Below the pieces are notes generated by a model. It saw nothing but the letters and a program-made list of their open reading frames with translations. It was not told the DNA's origin and did not search any database. Of a DNA stretch of 64,000 nucleotides, positions 46,992 through 57,221 are shown one piece after another; within the stretch, counting starts at the first letter, position 1, and each line of letters starts with the position of its first letter. The DNA is from Parasedimentitalea marina (lineage in GTDB: Bacteria > Pseudomonadota > Alphaproteobacteria > Rhodobacterales > Rhodobacteraceae), in the NCBI RefSeq assembly GCF_004006175.1, contig NZ_CP033219.1:2108001-2172000 (forward strand), read 5' to 3'. The position numbers and the translations under genes were made by a program.

Positions 46992-47810
46992 ATGTTTTTT
47001 GGTAACCGCAAGGGTTCTGGACAAAACACAGGTCAGGACAAGGTGATTTCAATGGATAGTTTCCGCAGTGGGTGTTCACTGTCTCCAATTCGCCAAGCTG
47101 AAGCCTATTGGACGGCCTTGCGCCGGGGTAATGACGTCCCAAATCGGTCACAGATTGATCCCCGTGGGTTAGAAAACATCCTAAGCCAGACCTTTGTTCT
47201 GGAACGTATTGCTCCAGGGATTGCACGCTTTCGCCTTGCAGGGCAGAAACTGAATGAAATGGCCGGAATGGAAGTACGTGGCATGCCACTCACTGCATTT
47301 TTCACGCCGGCAGCCCGTAAGCAAGTGAGCGCCTCCCTTGAACATATGTTTGATGCACCCTCGATTGTTGAACTGACCCTTTCAACTGTGGCCACTCGAA
47401 ACAATCCGGCGCAAGAGGCGCGTATGCTCATGTTGCCATTGCGGAGTGATTTGGGTGACGTTAGCCGGGCTTTGGGTGTCTTTGTATCTGAAGGCAACGC
47501 GACAAAAACGTCCCAGCGCTTTGATGTGGTAGCAACCGAATTGCGCGCCGTCACTGCCGTACGTCCAGTTCAGAAGAAACAAGAATATAAGTCTCCGGCA
47601 AAAACGACCAACGAGCTCAACGCTGGATTTGCTGAAACGCAAGCCAAATTTGGTGACGAACGGTCTGTGATGGATGAAGCACGGGCCCTCGCGAAGAAAA
47701 GCCGTGAAATCATGGATGAGACTCGCCAGACGTTACAAAAGACAGGCGATCAATCAAAGTCTAAACAAAATATCGCGCCTCACCTACGCTTGGTCGTGAG
47801 CCGGGATTGA
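46992..47810 (+). CDS. PAS-domain protein, PAS_5 type
   Basis: A 272-aa protein. Residues about 25-165 resemble the alphaproteobacterial PAS_5 domain (SPIRQAEAYWTALRRGNDVP, and FRLAGQKLNEMAGMEVRGMP). The C-terminal 90 residues are charged and helical with no output domain, so it may act by protein contacts. No kinase or cyclase is fused. The ligand is unknown. It is followed by two terminators. Confidence 0.8.
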   Translation: MFFGNRKGSGQNTGQDKVISMDSFRSGCSLSPIRQAEAYWTALRRGNDVPNRSQIDPRGLENILSQTFVLERIAPGIARFRLAGQKLNEMAGMEVRGMPLTAFFTPAARKQVSASLEHMFDAPSIVELTLSTVATRNNPAQEARMLMLPLRSDLGDVSRALGVFVSEGNATKTSQRFDVVATELRAVTAVRPVQKKQEYKSPAKTTNELNAGFAETQAKFGDERSVMDEARALAKKSREIMDETRQTLQKTGDQSKSKQNIAPHLRLVVSRD

Positions 47811-47880
47811 TCCAACCCTGCTAATCTGTTAATATATTGTTATTGGTTCAAGCCGCTGGTCATAGCTCTTGGAACAACCG

Positions 47881-47913
47881 CGCCCCGAGGAGAATCCCGG
47901 GGCGTTTTCTTTT
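47881..47913 (+). terminator. Rho-independent terminator after the PAS gene
   Basis: CGCCCCG (47881-47887) pairs with CGGGGCG (47898-47904), followed by TTTTCTTTT. It lies about 70 bp after the stop. Confidence 0.85.
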
Positions 47914-47957
47914 GGACGCAGCATTTTCAATTATTACCTATTTAAACAATGGGATAC

Positions 47958-47990
47958 AAAAAATGCCCGACGTCTTCGCCGGGCATTTTT
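47958..47990. terminator. Bidirectional terminator between PAS and DAHP synthase genes
   Basis: AAAAAATGCCCG (47958-47969) pairs with CGGGCATTTTT (47980-47990). The flanking A-run and T-run allow termination on both strands, suited to the convergent arrangement. Confidence 0.88.
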
Positions 47991-48012
47991 GATAGTGATT
48001 TTGCTCACGCAG

Positions 48013-49383
48013 TTAGCTGACCTGGCGGGCCTTTCGCTGCACGCGATGATTTGACAGTTCTTCTGCCACCAGAAAGGCCAGTTCAAGTGATTGACTGGCG
48101 TTTAGCCGTGGATCACAGGCCGTATGATACCGGTCGCTGAGGTCTTCGTCCGTCACAGCCCGAACTCCACCAGTACATTCAGTCACGTCCTGGCCAGTCA
48201 TTTCGAAATGCACACCACCAGGCACAGTCCCTTCTGCATCGTGAACCGCAAAGAACTCACGAACTTCGCGCAGAACGCTTTCAAATGGACGCGTTTTATA
48301 GCCCGACGACGACTTGATAGTGTTGCCATGCATCGGATCGCAAACCCAAGTGACGTTAGCGCCTTCTTCGGCCACTGTCTTAATAAGTCGCGGAAGATTG
48401 TCACCGACTCCGCCTGCCCCAAACCGAGCAATCAGGGTCAGTTTACCCTCTTCGTTTTCTGGGTTTAGCTTTGACATCAAAACCTTGAGATCGTCAGCTG
48501 TAGTTGTAGGACCACATTTCAAGCCAATGGGATTCAGGACGCCTCGGCAGAATTCAACATGCGCACCATCCGGCTGGCGAGTCCGATCTCCGATCCAAAG
48601 CATGTGCCCGGACCCAGCCAGCCACTGTCCTGAGAGCGAATCCCGCACGGTCAATGCTTCCTCATACTCCAGCAGCAAACCTTCGTGACTGGTGTAGAAT
48701 TCAACCGATTGCAACGTATGCGCAGTGTCCTGGGTCACGCCTGCAGCCTTCATGAAGTCCAGGGTATCACTGATGCGGCTAGCAACTTCGCGATACTTCT
48801 CAGCCTTCTCAGATTCAGTGAATCCCAGCGTCCAAGCATGAACCTGATTGACGTCCGCATAGCCACCAGTCGAAAAGGCCCGTAGCAGGTTTAGGGTTGC
48901 AGCTGCCTGAGTATAGGCCTGCAACATCTTGTTCGGGTTGGGAGTTCTGCTTTTTTCAGTAAAGGCCAACTCATTGATGATATCGCCGCGGTAGCTCGGC
49001 AATTCGACACCATCGATGGTTTCTGTCGCCGCACTGCGTGGTTTAGCAAACTGACCAGCCATCCTGCCCAGTTTGATTACCGGCACTTTTGCGCCATAAG
49101 TTAACACCATCGCCATTTGCAGCATCACCTTAAAGGTGTCGCGGATGTTGTTACCGCTGAACTGTTCAAAGCTCTCGGCGCAATCCCCCCCCTGTAACAG
49201 GAAGGCTTCACCGCGCCCAGCAGCAGCAAGATGCTGTTTCAGGCGCCTTGATTCACCGGCAAAAACCAGAGGTGGATAATTGGAGAGCTGTGCCTCAACG
49301 CCAGCAAGGGCATTAACGTCGGTATAGTCAGGCATCTGAACCCGCGGTTTGGCGCGCCAGTTCGATTTTTGCCACTCACTCAT
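48013..49383 (-). CDS. Class II 3-deoxy-7-phosphoheptulonate synthase
   Basis: Plant-type DAHP synthase of 456 aa (start at [20 protein letters not shown]), the first enzyme of the shikimate pathway. The class II hallmarks [29 protein letters not shown] and [20 protein letters not shown] are clear. I rejected a start 5 codons earlier because it lacks a good Shine-Dalgarno. It is downstream of a bidirectional terminator and ends a single-gene unit. Confidence 0.95.
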   Translation of the reverse strand: MSEWQKSNWRAKPRVQMPDYTDVNALAGVEAQLSNYPPLVFAGESRRLKQHLAAAGRGEAFLLQGGDCAESFEQFSGNNIRDTFKVMLQMAMVLTYGAKVPVIKLGRMAGQFAKPRSAATETIDGVELPSYRGDIINELAFTEKSRTPNPNKMLQAYTQAAATLNLLRAFSTGGYADVNQVHAWTLGFTESEKAEKYREVASRISDTLDFMKAAGVTQDTAHTLQSVEFYTSHEGLLLEYEEALTVRDSLSGQWLAGSGHMLWIGDRTRQPDGAHVEFCRGVLNPIGLKCGPTTTADDLKVLMSKLNPENEEGKLTLIARFGAGGVGDNLPRLIKTVAEEGANVTWVCDPMHGNTIKSSSGYKTRPFESVLREVREFFAVHDAEGTVPGGVHFEMTGQDVTECTGGVRAVTDEDLSDRYHTACDPRLNASQSLELAFLVAEELSNHRVQRKARQVS

Positions 49384-49563
49384 AGCTCTTCTCCACATCA
49401 GAGGTCTTAAGTTAATTGAAGCTTCTCTATACTAAAGCCAAACCTTTGTGGCCAGTTGTGAAATGCACCCACTTGACGTGGCTGCAAAGCTGTGAGCACC
49501 GTATTGCATACACCTTGGACTATCACCCTAAAGTGTCCCCGAATATTTAAGGAAACTTGCGCC

Positions 49564-50568
49564 ATGCAAGAGCAACGCCAGCTTGTCGAAATAGACAGCG
49601 CTACGGATCGTCCTCGCCGGTTTGTCTTTGTTTTAATGGACAAATTCACAATGTTATGCTTTTCGGCTGCATTGGAAAGCCTTCGTATTGCCAACCGTAT
49701 GAGTGGCAAAGAGCTGTATTCCTGGGTCCTTTCGGGCGAGGGAGGCGACTACGTTACATGTTCAGCGGGTACCTCCTTCCGGTTAGATCAGGATCTTAGT
49801 GACTTACAACGCGACGATACGATTCTGCTGTGTGGTGGCATCGAGGTGCAGCACGCCACGACAAAAAAGCTGTTGGGCTGGCTGCGTCGGGAATCACGCA
49901 AGGGACTTTTGGTTGGTGGCCTTTGCACAGCCGCCTATGTCCTTGCCAAAGCAGGACTGCTGGACGGCAAGAAGGCAACGATTCACTGGGAAAATTCGGA
50001 CAGTTTTTCGGAAGAGTTCGACGAGGTTGAATTGACGCGATCCGTGTTTGTCCTGGACGGCAAACGCATGACCACAGCTGGTGGCACGTCGTCGATCGAT
50101 CTGATGTTAAAACTGATTGCCACGGATCATGGTGAAGAACTGGCCAATGCGGTCGCGGATCAGTTGATCTATTCTTCTATCCGAACAGACCAAGATAGTC
50201 AGCGACTGTCTGTACCGACCCGTATTGGGGTCAGGCATCCCAAGTTGTCGACGGTCATTCAATTGATGGAAACCAACATAGAAGAACCAATCAGCCCTTC
50301 TATTCTGGCAAAAGACGTCGGCATGTCGACCCGCCAGTTGGAACGCCTGTTCCGGCGCTACCTAAACCGTTCTCCTAAACGATACTACATGGAGCTGCGC
50401 TTACAAAAGGCCCGTAACCTATTGATGCAAACAGATATGAGTGTGATCAACGTGGCCTTGGCTTGCGGCTTCGCCTCGCCTTCACATTTTTCAAAATGCT
50501 ACCGCGCCCACTATGATACCACGCCTTATCGCGAGCGCGGCAGCATGGCATCACGCCAACAAACGTGA
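49564..50568 (+). CDS. GlxA-family AraC-type transcriptional regulator
   Basis: A 334-aa regulator starting MQEQRQLVEIDSATDR, with AAGGAAAC upstream. The N-terminal domain is DJ-1/PfpI-like (VGGLCTAAYVLAKAGLLDGK, with the nucleophile-elbow Cys, and TTAGGTSSIDLMLKLI). The C-terminal two helix-turn-helix units of AraC begin SPSILAKDVGMSTRQLERLF and include FASPSHFSKCYRAHY. Such proteins often control choline, carnitine or arginine metabolism. The target here is unknown. Confidence 0.88.
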   Translation: MQEQRQLVEIDSATDRPRRFVFVLMDKFTMLCFSAALESLRIANRMSGKELYSWVLSGEGGDYVTCSAGTSFRLDQDLSDLQRDDTILLCGGIEVQHATTKKLLGWLRRESRKGLLVGGLCTAAYVLAKAGLLDGKKATIHWENSDSFSEEFDEVELTRSVFVLDGKRMTTAGGTSSIDLMLKLIATDHGEELANAVADQLIYSSIRTDQDSQRLSVPTRIGVRHPKLSTVIQLMETNIEEPISPSILAKDVGMSTRQLERLFRRYLNRSPKRYYMELRLQKARNLLMQTDMSVINVALACGFASPSHFSKCYRAHYDTTPYRERGSMASRQQT

Positions 50569-50630
50569 CGTCCTGCCGAAACGATCACCCGTCTGTCGTT
50601 TCGAATAGAAAACAACCCAAATTTGGGCAG

Positions 50631-51728
50631 TTAAGGCGACGGTGCCAGTCTGAAAATGGCGCCGTCGGTTTCAGACGCAAACCAAATACTACCATCTGGC
50701 GCTTCTACAACGTCCCGAATTCGTCCTGTACGGGGGCTCTGCAATCTCTCTTTTTCTGACAAATTTCGCCCGGAAAGCCTTGAAATATAGTCAAACTTCA
50801 AGGATCCGACAAAGAAATGTCCGCGCCAGTTAGGCCATAGTTTTCCAGAATAAATCATCATGCCCGATGGTGCTATAGAGGGATCCCAGTACCAGGACGG
50901 CTGTTGCATCCCTGTTTTGGACCTTCCCTCGCCTATTTGTGCACCGGAATAGTGGCGGCCATATGAGATAACTGGCCAACCATAGTTATTACCTTTTTGA
51001 ATTTCATTGATTTCATCACCACCTTGGGCGCCATGCTCAACCGCCCATAGACCGCCTTTAGAATCGAGAGCGAGGCCTTGCGGGTTTCTGTGACCATAAG
51101 ACCAAATGTGAGGCTGTGCCGTGGGTTCATTGATAAAGGGGTTACCCCGAAAGGCCGATCCGTCCCGGTTCAAATGGATGATCGATCCCTGATGTAATGA
51201 AAGGTCTTGAGCAGTTTCTTTCTGACCGCGTTCACCTAACGTCATGAACAAAGAGCCGTCTTGAGCTTCTATAATACGGGAACCATAGTGCCTAGAAGTG
51301 CTTGAACTTGGTGCTGCTTCAAAGAGAATTCGTAGGTCGCTCAGCCTCTTAATGTCGGAACTCAATGTCGCAACAGCAAGTGCGGTACCCGACCCAAGAC
51401 CTTGCCGTTTAGAGAACGTCATGAAAATCTCCCGACTAATGGGAAAATCGCGAGGCACCATCACGTCCAGCAAACCGCCCTGACCGTTGTTGACCACTTT
51501 CGGGGTTCCCTTAATCTTTTGGTTTTTTGCCCCATTTACGATGTACAACCCTTCGTTTCGATCCGTAACCAACACAGCGCCACCCGGCAAAAATGCAATC
51601 GCCCATGGGACGTCAAAGCCATTTGCCATTTGGGTCACCTGCATTGCCCCCTGGCTGGAAACCAGTATCTCCGCCGTAGATGTGCCGGCAAAGAATGAAA
51701 AAAGTAGAAAATATCTAACTAGTGTCAA
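50631..51728 (-). CDS. PQQ-dependent aldose sugar dehydrogenase-like protein
   Basis: A 365-aa secreted beta-propeller protein of the glucose/sorbosone dehydrogenase family (YliI/Asd type). A signal peptide (YFLLFSFFAGTSTA) leads to VPWAIAFLPGGAVLVTDR, the first propeller blade. Other family motifs are SYGHRNPQGLA and AVEHGAQGGDEINEI. It would oxidise sugars in the periplasm with PQQ, if PQQ is made or taken up. It is convergent with the AraC gene. Confidence 0.9.
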   Translation of the reverse strand: MTLVRYFLLFSFFAGTSTAEILVSSQGAMQVTQMANGFDVPWAIAFLPGGAVLVTDRNEGLYIVNGAKNQKIKGTPKVVNNGQGGLLDVMVPRDFPISREIFMTFSKRQGLGSGTALAVATLSSDIKRLSDLRILFEAAPSSSTSRHYGSRIIEAQDGSLFMTLGERGQKETAQDLSLHQGSIIHLNRDGSAFRGNPFINEPTAQPHIWSYGHRNPQGLALDSKGGLWAVEHGAQGGDEINEIQKGNNYGWPVISYGRHYSGAQIGEGRSKTGMQQPSWYWDPSIAPSGMMIYSGKLWPNWRGHFFVGSLKFDYISRLSGRNLSEKERLQSPRTGRIRDVVEAPDGSIWFASETDGAIFRLAPSP

Positions 51729-51900
51729 TTTCTCTTCCCTTCCATTTATTTTAAGCCTAAAGTAAATTGACCTTCTGACCCCCGTTAAGAGGTGGCAGGG
51801 CGATCTGAACCACGCGCAAATTGATAAGACTTTTCTTTTTTACCGCGCTTGCCTAGGGTCTAGGTTGAACAGTTATGTTCCAAAAAATGGGAGTTTTCTA

Positions 51901-53094
51901 ATGAAAAAATTGTTGATGGCCACTGCCGCCGTTGCACTGACTGCGGGCACAGCTTTTGCTGGCGGCCACGCGAAAGAAGTAAAGCTGGGCGTTCTCTTCG
52001 GTTTCACTGGACCAATTGAATCGCTGGCACCAGCCATGGGCTCTGGCGCTGAACTGGCTATGGCCGAGGTCACCAAGTCCGGCGCGCTGTTGGATACCGC
52101 AACCGTGACGCCAATGCGCGCAGACACTGGCTGTATTGATAACGGCTTGTCCACTGCTAACGCTGAAAAACTGCTGGCCGATGGCGTCAACGGAATCATT
52201 GGTGGTGATTGCTCGGGTGTGACCGGTGCGATTCTTCAGAACGTAGCCATTCCAAACGGTATGGCAGTCATTTCACCATCCGCTACGTCACCTGGTCTGT
52301 CGACCATGGAAGACAATGGACTGTTTTTCCGGACATCTCCATCGGATGCTCGTGAAGGCCAGGTTATGGCGGAAATCCTGCAGAGCCGTGGTATCAAGTC
52401 AATTGCTTTGACCTACACCAACAACGACTATGGCAAGGGCCTAGCTGACGCGATCAAGACCTCATATGAGGCGATCGGTGGCGAAGTTACCATTTCGACT
52501 GCGCATGAAGATGGCAAAGGCGACTACTCGGCTGAAGTTGGCGCTTTGGCTTCGGCTGGTGGTGATATTTTGGTTGTAGCAGGCTACCTTGACCAAGGCG
52601 GACTGGGCATCATTCAGGGTGCTTTGGACAGCGGAGCGTTTGACACGTTTGGTCTGCCTGGTGGCATGATCGGTGATTCACTTCCTGCGAATGTTGGTGC
52701 TGATTTGAATGGATCGTTTGGACAAATCGCCGGTTCCGGTGGCGAAGGTGCCAAAGCGTATTTTGCAATGGCTGAGGAAGCGGGCTTTGACGGGTCTAGC
52801 CCATATTCGCCAGAATCCTATGACGCCGCAGCGTTGTTTATGCTGGCTATGCAGGCCGCGAACTCAAAAGACCCTGCAGATTATGTATCCAAGATTCTAG
52901 AGGTAGCAAACGCTCCGGGTGAGAAAATTTACCCGGGTGAATTGGCCAAGGGACTGGAGTTGATCAAAGCTGGTACAGACATCGATTATGTTGGTGCCTC
53001 AGCGGTTGAGCTGATCGGGCCAGGGGAAAGCGCTGGTTCCTACCGCGAGATCGAAGTAACAAACGGCGAGAACAAAACCGTCAAGTTTCACTGA
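51901..53094 (+). CDS. ABC transporter substrate-binding protein, branched-chain amino acid (LivK-like)
   Basis: A 397-aa periplasmic binding protein starting at 51901 (MKKLLMATAAVALTAGTAFA as signal peptide). The type I periplasmic-binding fold is clear (KLGVLFGFTGPIESLAPAMG, GIIGGDCSGVTGAILQNVAI). It heads a five-gene Liv-type operon and is separated from the ATPase gene by a hairpin that probably raises its level. The substrate may be an amino acid, amide or related compound. Confidence 0.92.
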   Translation: MKKLLMATAAVALTAGTAFAGGHAKEVKLGVLFGFTGPIESLAPAMGSGAELAMAEVTKSGALLDTATVTPMRADTGCIDNGLSTANAEKLLADGVNGIIGGDCSGVTGAILQNVAIPNGMAVISPSATSPGLSTMEDNGLFFRTSPSDAREGQVMAEILQSRGIKSIALTYTNNDYGKGLADAIKTSYEAIGGEVTISTAHEDGKGDYSAEVGALASAGGDILVVAGYLDQGGLGIIQGALDSGAFDTFGLPGGMIGDSLPANVGADLNGSFGQIAGSGGEGAKAYFAMAEEAGFDGSSPYSPESYDAAALFMLAMQAANSKDPADYVSKILEVANAPGEKIYPGELAKGLELIKAGTDIDYVGASAVELIGPGESAGSYREIEVTNGENKTVKFH

Positions 53095-53121
53095 TCTCAG
53101 CTGATACGTGATACGAAAGAA

Positions 53122-53144
53122 CAGCCCGGGCCTTGCTCGGGCTG
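53122..53144 (+). other. Hairpin between binding-protein and livG genes
   Basis: CAGCCCG pairs perfectly with CGGGCTG across a 9-nt loop. There is no T-run. It probably stabilises or partly terminates the binding-protein transcript. Confidence 0.7.
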
Positions 53145-53194
53145 ATCCAAATCAAAAGCTGCAAAAAAAAATACGCGGTGGGGGAAATTATGAA

Positions 53195-53980
53195 ATGATC
53201 GTCGTCGACGATGTGCACAAGCACTTCGGAGGGTTCCACGCTGTTGATGGGTCAACGCTGGAAATCGCCAAAGGCTCCATAACCGGGTTAATCGGCCCTA
53301 ATGGCGCAGGAAAAACCACTCTTTTCAACGTAATAGCAGGCGTTCTTCCACCAACATCGGGACGGGTAACGATGGATGGCGAAGATATCACCGGACTGCC
53401 ACCACACACCCTGTTTCACAAAGGGCTGTTGCGAACCTTTCAGATCGCGCATGAATTTTCATCGATGACCTGTCGAGAAAATCTGATGATGGTGCCCGGC
53501 GGACAATCCGGAGAGACCCTGTGGAATACATGGTTTGGCCGAAAACGCATCGCCGACGAGGAACGAGCACTACGTGCCAAAGCCGACGAAGTGATGGAGT
53601 TCCTAACAATCGAACAGATCTCCGACCTTAAGGCTGGTGAAGTCTCTGGCGGACAAAAAAAATTACTGGAACTTGGCCGCACTATGATGGTGGATGCCAA
53701 GATCGTGTTTTTGGACGAGGTCGGCGCCGGCGTGAACCGAACGCTGCTCTATACGATTGCCGATGCCATCAAACGCTTGAATGAAGAACGAGGTTACACC
53801 TTTGTTGTGATCGAGCACGACATGGAATTCATCGGCCGTTTGTGCGACCCGGTGATCTGCATGGCCGAGGGAAAAGTGCTGGCGCAGGGAACGCTGGACG
53901 AGATCAAAGCCAACGAACAAGTGATCGAAGCTTATCTTGGCACTGGTTTGAAAAACAAAGATAAACTGGCCGACGCATAA
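53195..53980 (+). CDS. livG: Branched-chain amino-acid-type ABC ATPase LivG
   Basis: A 261-aa ATPase starting MIVVDDVHKHFGGFHAVDGS. Walker A is GPNGAGKTTLF, the signature is VSGGQKKLLELGRTM, and the family's C-terminal GLIEVAYL-like tail is seen as VIEAYLGTGL. Walker B reads IVFLDEVGAGVNRTL, with Val where Pro usually follows Glu. The start at 53195 gives the normal N-terminus; a longer frame exists but runs through the intergenic hairpin. Confidence 0.93.
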   Translation: MIVVDDVHKHFGGFHAVDGSTLEIAKGSITGLIGPNGAGKTTLFNVIAGVLPPTSGRVTMDGEDITGLPPHTLFHKGLLRTFQIAHEFSSMTCRENLMMVPGGQSGETLWNTWFGRKRIADEERALRAKADEVMEFLTIEQISDLKAGEVSGGQKKLLELGRTMMVDAKIVFLDEVGAGVNRTLLYTIADAIKRLNEERGYTFVVIEHDMEFIGRLCDPVICMAEGKVLAQGTLDEIKANEQVIEAYLGTGLKNKDKLADA

Positions 53981-54031
53981 CAATGGCAGTTGGTACAAAC
54001 GCTCCGCTCGAACGGGGTTTGGGGGTCGTGA

Positions 54032-54745
54032 ATGTCTGAACCATTTTTGATTGGCGATAGCATGACAGGCGGGTACGGCAAGGGGCCGGATATCCTGCAT
54101 GAGTGTACAATCGCTGTAAACCGCGGTGAAATTGCGGTGATTGTTGGGCCCAACGGTGCTGGCAAGTCCACGGCAATGAAGGCCGTGTTTGGAATGTTGA
54201 ACGTGCGTGGCGGTTCAGTCCGGCTGGACGGAGAAGATATCACCGCTTTCAGTCCACAAGACCGAGTGGTCAAGGGCATGGGATTTGTGCCGCAGACCAG
54301 CAATATATTCACCTCACTCACGGTTGAAGAAAACCTTGAGATGGGGGCTTTTATCCGCACAGATGACATCCGCGATACCATGGAGCAGATCTATCATTTA
54401 TTCCCAATCCTGAAAGACAAGCGCAATCAAGCAGCCGGAGAGCTGTCCGGTGGTCAACGCCAGCAAGTCGCTGTTGGGCGAGCCCTGATGACACAGCCCA
54501 AAGTGCTGATGCTGGATGAGCCCACTGCCGGCGTTTCACCGATTGTGATGGACGAGCTATTTGACCGGATCATTGAAGTCGCGCGTACTGGCATTCCGAT
54601 CCTTATGGTGGAACAAAATGCCAGACAAGCGCTGGAAATCGCTGACAAAGGATATGTTCTAGTGCAGGGACGCAATGCCTTTACCGGTACCGGGAAAGAG
54701 CTGTTGGTTGATCCTGAAGTTCGCAAATCGTTCTTGGGAGGCTGA
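54032..54745 (+). CDS. livF: Branched-chain amino-acid-type ABC ATPase LivF
   Basis: A 237-aa partner ATPase with Walker A GPNGAGKSTAM, signature LSGGQRQQVAVGRALM and Walker B VLMLDEPTAGVSPIVMDE. It forms a heterodimer with LivG at the membrane. It is 51 bp after livG and 82 bp before livH. Confidence 0.94.
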   Translation: MSEPFLIGDSMTGGYGKGPDILHECTIAVNRGEIAVIVGPNGAGKSTAMKAVFGMLNVRGGSVRLDGEDITAFSPQDRVVKGMGFVPQTSNIFTSLTVEENLEMGAFIRTDDIRDTMEQIYHLFPILKDKRNQAAGELSGGQRQQVAVGRALMTQPKVLMLDEPTAGVSPIVMDELFDRIIEVARTGIPILMVEQNARQALEIADKGYVLVQGRNAFTGTGKELLVDPEVRKSFLGG

Positions 54746-54827
54746 GGATGAAACGCTCTTTTGATCCCAAGCCGCTTTCGCATTCTCCTGCAGTGCGAAT
54801 ATTTAATATCTATTCGGAGACCAAATA

Positions 54828-55838
54828 ATGGATCTTCTCAACGCCCTTGTGGCGCTTACCAACTATGTGATGATCCCAGCGGTTGCTTACGGCAGCCAAT
54901 TGGCTCTCGGCGCGCTGGGTGTCACCTTGATCTACGGCGTTCTTCGGTTCTCGAACTTTGCCCATGGCGATACAATGGCATTTGGCGCGATGATCACCAT
55001 TTTGGTGACCTGGTGGATGCAGTCAGTCGGGATTAACCTTGGCCCGCTGCCAACTGCTCTGCTCGCCCTGCCCTTTGGGATTTTGGGCTCCATGGCATTG
55101 CTGTTGGTCACCGATCGGGTTGTCTATCGGTTCTACCGAGAGCAAAAAGCCAAGCCAGTTATCTTTGTGATGGTCTCACTTGGTGTCATGTTCATGATGA
55201 ACGGGTTGGTCCGTTTTATCATCGGACCTGGCGATCAGCGCTTTGCTGATGGTGAACGTTTCATCATTTCCGCGCGTGACTTCAAAGCGATGACAGGCCT
55301 ACGTGAGGGGTTGGCATTTAAGACCAGTCAAGGCATCACGGTGATCACTGCAGTGGTTGTGGTGGTCGCTCTGTTCTGGTTCCTGAACCGCACCCGCACG
55401 GGTAAATCGATGCGGGCCTATTCGGACAACGAGGATCTGGCTCTTCTGTCAGGCATCAACCCCGAACGCGTGGTGATGTACACTTGGATGATCGTAGCAG
55501 CATTGGCCACAATTGCCGGTGTATTGTACGGGTTGGATAAGTCTTTCAAACCCTTTACATATTTCCAGCTTCTTCTGCCAATATTCGCCTCGGCCATTGT
55601 TGGCGGCCTTGGCAACCCGTTGGGGGCCATCGCAGGTGGTTTTATCATTGCCTTTTCCGAGGTCTCAATCACCTATGCCTGGAAAAAGGTCTTAGGGTAT
55701 TTGATGCCTGAAAACCTGGAACCCGATGGATTGGTGCAGTTACTCAGCACAGACTACAAATTCGCGGTCTCTTTCATTATCCTTTTGATCGTTCTTCTGT
55801 TCAAGCCCACCGGCCTCTTCAAAGGAAAATCGGTATGA
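54828..55838 (+). CDS. livH: ABC permease LivH
   Basis: A 336-aa inner-membrane permease with about eight hydrophobic helices. Family motifs are YGVLRFSNFAHGDTMAFGA and GLDKSFKPFTYFQLLLPIFA, the latter near the coupling helix with the following GGLGNPLGAIAGG. Its end overlaps livM by 4 bp. Confidence 0.93.
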   Translation: MDLLNALVALTNYVMIPAVAYGSQLALGALGVTLIYGVLRFSNFAHGDTMAFGAMITILVTWWMQSVGINLGPLPTALLALPFGILGSMALLLVTDRVVYRFYREQKAKPVIFVMVSLGVMFMMNGLVRFIIGPGDQRFADGERFIISARDFKAMTGLREGLAFKTSQGITVITAVVVVVALFWFLNRTRTGKSMRAYSDNEDLALLSGINPERVVMYTWMIVAALATIAGVLYGLDKSFKPFTYFQLLLPIFASAIVGGLGNPLGAIAGGFIIAFSEVSITYAWKKVLGYLMPENLEPDGLVQLLSTDYKFAVSFIILLIVLLFKPTGLFKGKSV

Positions 55839-57157
55839 GCGAGACTATAAAACACTCTCTTATGTTTGCCTTCGTCGGACTCCTGATCATATTAGATGGC
55901 ACCACCAGTTATGGCATCTTTTCAGGTACTTGGAACTCGGCTTTAGGTATTCTGAACATGGGGCTGGTCTCGGCCATTATGGCGCTGGGTGTGAACCTGC
56001 AATGGGGATTTGCAGGCTTGTTCAACGTCGGCATCATGGGCTTTACTGCGCTTGGTGGTTTGGCGGTTGTACTGGTAACATCGGCGCCGACACCCGGCGC
56101 CTGGAGCCAGGGTGGCGTTGGTATCATCATAGGTTTGATACTGGGCGCACTGACAATTGTAGCTGCAGTCTTTGTCACCAAGAACATGGCAACGGGTAAA
56201 CCCCGAATGCTAGTACTGGCCGCGATCCTAATCGGCGGGTTCTTTGCTTTTAGGGCAGTTTTTGATCCGGCAGTCTCTGGAGTTGAAGCCATCAACCCGG
56301 CGCTATTGGGGAACCTTGGAGGGTTAAATCTACCCGTCTTGCTGGCATGGCCCGCCGGCGGATTGCTCGCAGCAGGAGCTGCTTGGTTGATCGGCAAAAC
56401 CGCATTGGGGCTGCGTTCTGATTATCTTGCAATTGCAACGCTTGGCATCGCTGAAATCATCATCGCAGTTATGAAAAACGAGGACTGGCTATCGCGCGGC
56501 GTCAAAAACGTTGTTGGCCTGCCCCGACCCATGCGAAAAGAGATTGCTCTACAGGAAGATCCTGGGTTCATGGAAACTGTTACATCTCTTGGTTTGGACC
56601 CAGTCATTGCCTCTACCCTCTATGTGAAAATCATCTACTCTCTGTTGTTTACCGCAGTTCTGCTGGCCTTGTTGTGGATGGCACAGATGGCTCTCAAGAG
56701 CCCATGGGGACGGATGATGCGGGCTATACGTGACAATGAGGTTGCCTCAGAGGCAATGGGCAAGGATGTCACGCGCCGTCACCTACAGATCTTTGTACTC
56801 GGCTCGGCGATTTGCGGTATAGCCGGTGCGATGATGACAACATTGGATGGACAGCTGACACCTGGAACCTATAACCCTCTGCGGTTCACCTTCTTGATTT
56901 GGGTGATGGTTGTTGTTGGCGGTTCAGGTAACAATTTTGGCGCTGTACTGGGCGGTATTTTGATCTGGTTCTTCTGGATCAAAGTTGAACCGATGGGCAC
57001 TGGCTTAATAACATTCGCCACCTCCGGTCTGGCCGAAGGTAGCGCGCTAAAGACCCATCTTTTGGAAAGTACAGCCCACATGCGACTGTTCACCATGGGG
57101 TTGATCTTGCTGCTTGTTCTCAGGTTTAGCCCTCGCGGACTAATCCCTGAAAAATAA
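55835..57157 (+). CDS. livM: ABC permease LivM
   Basis: A 440-aa permease with multiple membrane helices. The motif NLQWGFAGLFNVGIMGFTAL is the LivM counterpart of the LivH segment above, and RAIRDNEVASEAMGKDVTRR is the cytoplasmic coupling region. A GC-rich hairpin follows the stop by 6 bp. Longer than E. coli LivM through extra hydrophobic segments in the first half. Confidence 0.93.
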   Translation: MSETIKHSLMFAFVGLLIILDGTTSYGIFSGTWNSALGILNMGLVSAIMALGVNLQWGFAGLFNVGIMGFTALGGLAVVLVTSAPTPGAWSQGGVGIIIGLILGALTIVAAVFVTKNMATGKPRMLVLAAILIGGFFAFRAVFDPAVSGVEAINPALLGNLGGLNLPVLLAWPAGGLLAAGAAWLIGKTALGLRSDYLAIATLGIAEIIIAVMKNEDWLSRGVKNVVGLPRPMRKEIALQEDPGFMETVTSLGLDPVIASTLYVKIIYSLLFTAVLLALLWMAQMALKSPWGRMMRAIRDNEVASEAMGKDVTRRHLQIFVLGSAICGIAGAMMTTLDGQLTPGTYNPLRFTFLIWVMVVVGGSGNNFGAVLGGILIWFFWIKVEPMGTGLITFATSGLAEGSALKTHLLESTAHMRLFTMGLILLLVLRFSPRGLIPEK

Positions 57158-57162
57158 AACAA

Positions 57163-57187
57163 CGCCGCCCTGGTTGCCGGGGCGGCG
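57163..57187 (+). terminator. Hairpin ending the liv operon
   Basis: CGCCGCCC (57163-57170) pairs perfectly with GGGCGGCG (57180-57187), a strong stem between the convergent livM and HerA-like genes. No T-run follows directly. Confidence 0.75.
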
Positions 57188-57221
57188 CCAATATTTAAGT
57201 GTCAACAAAGTCGGGCAAACA

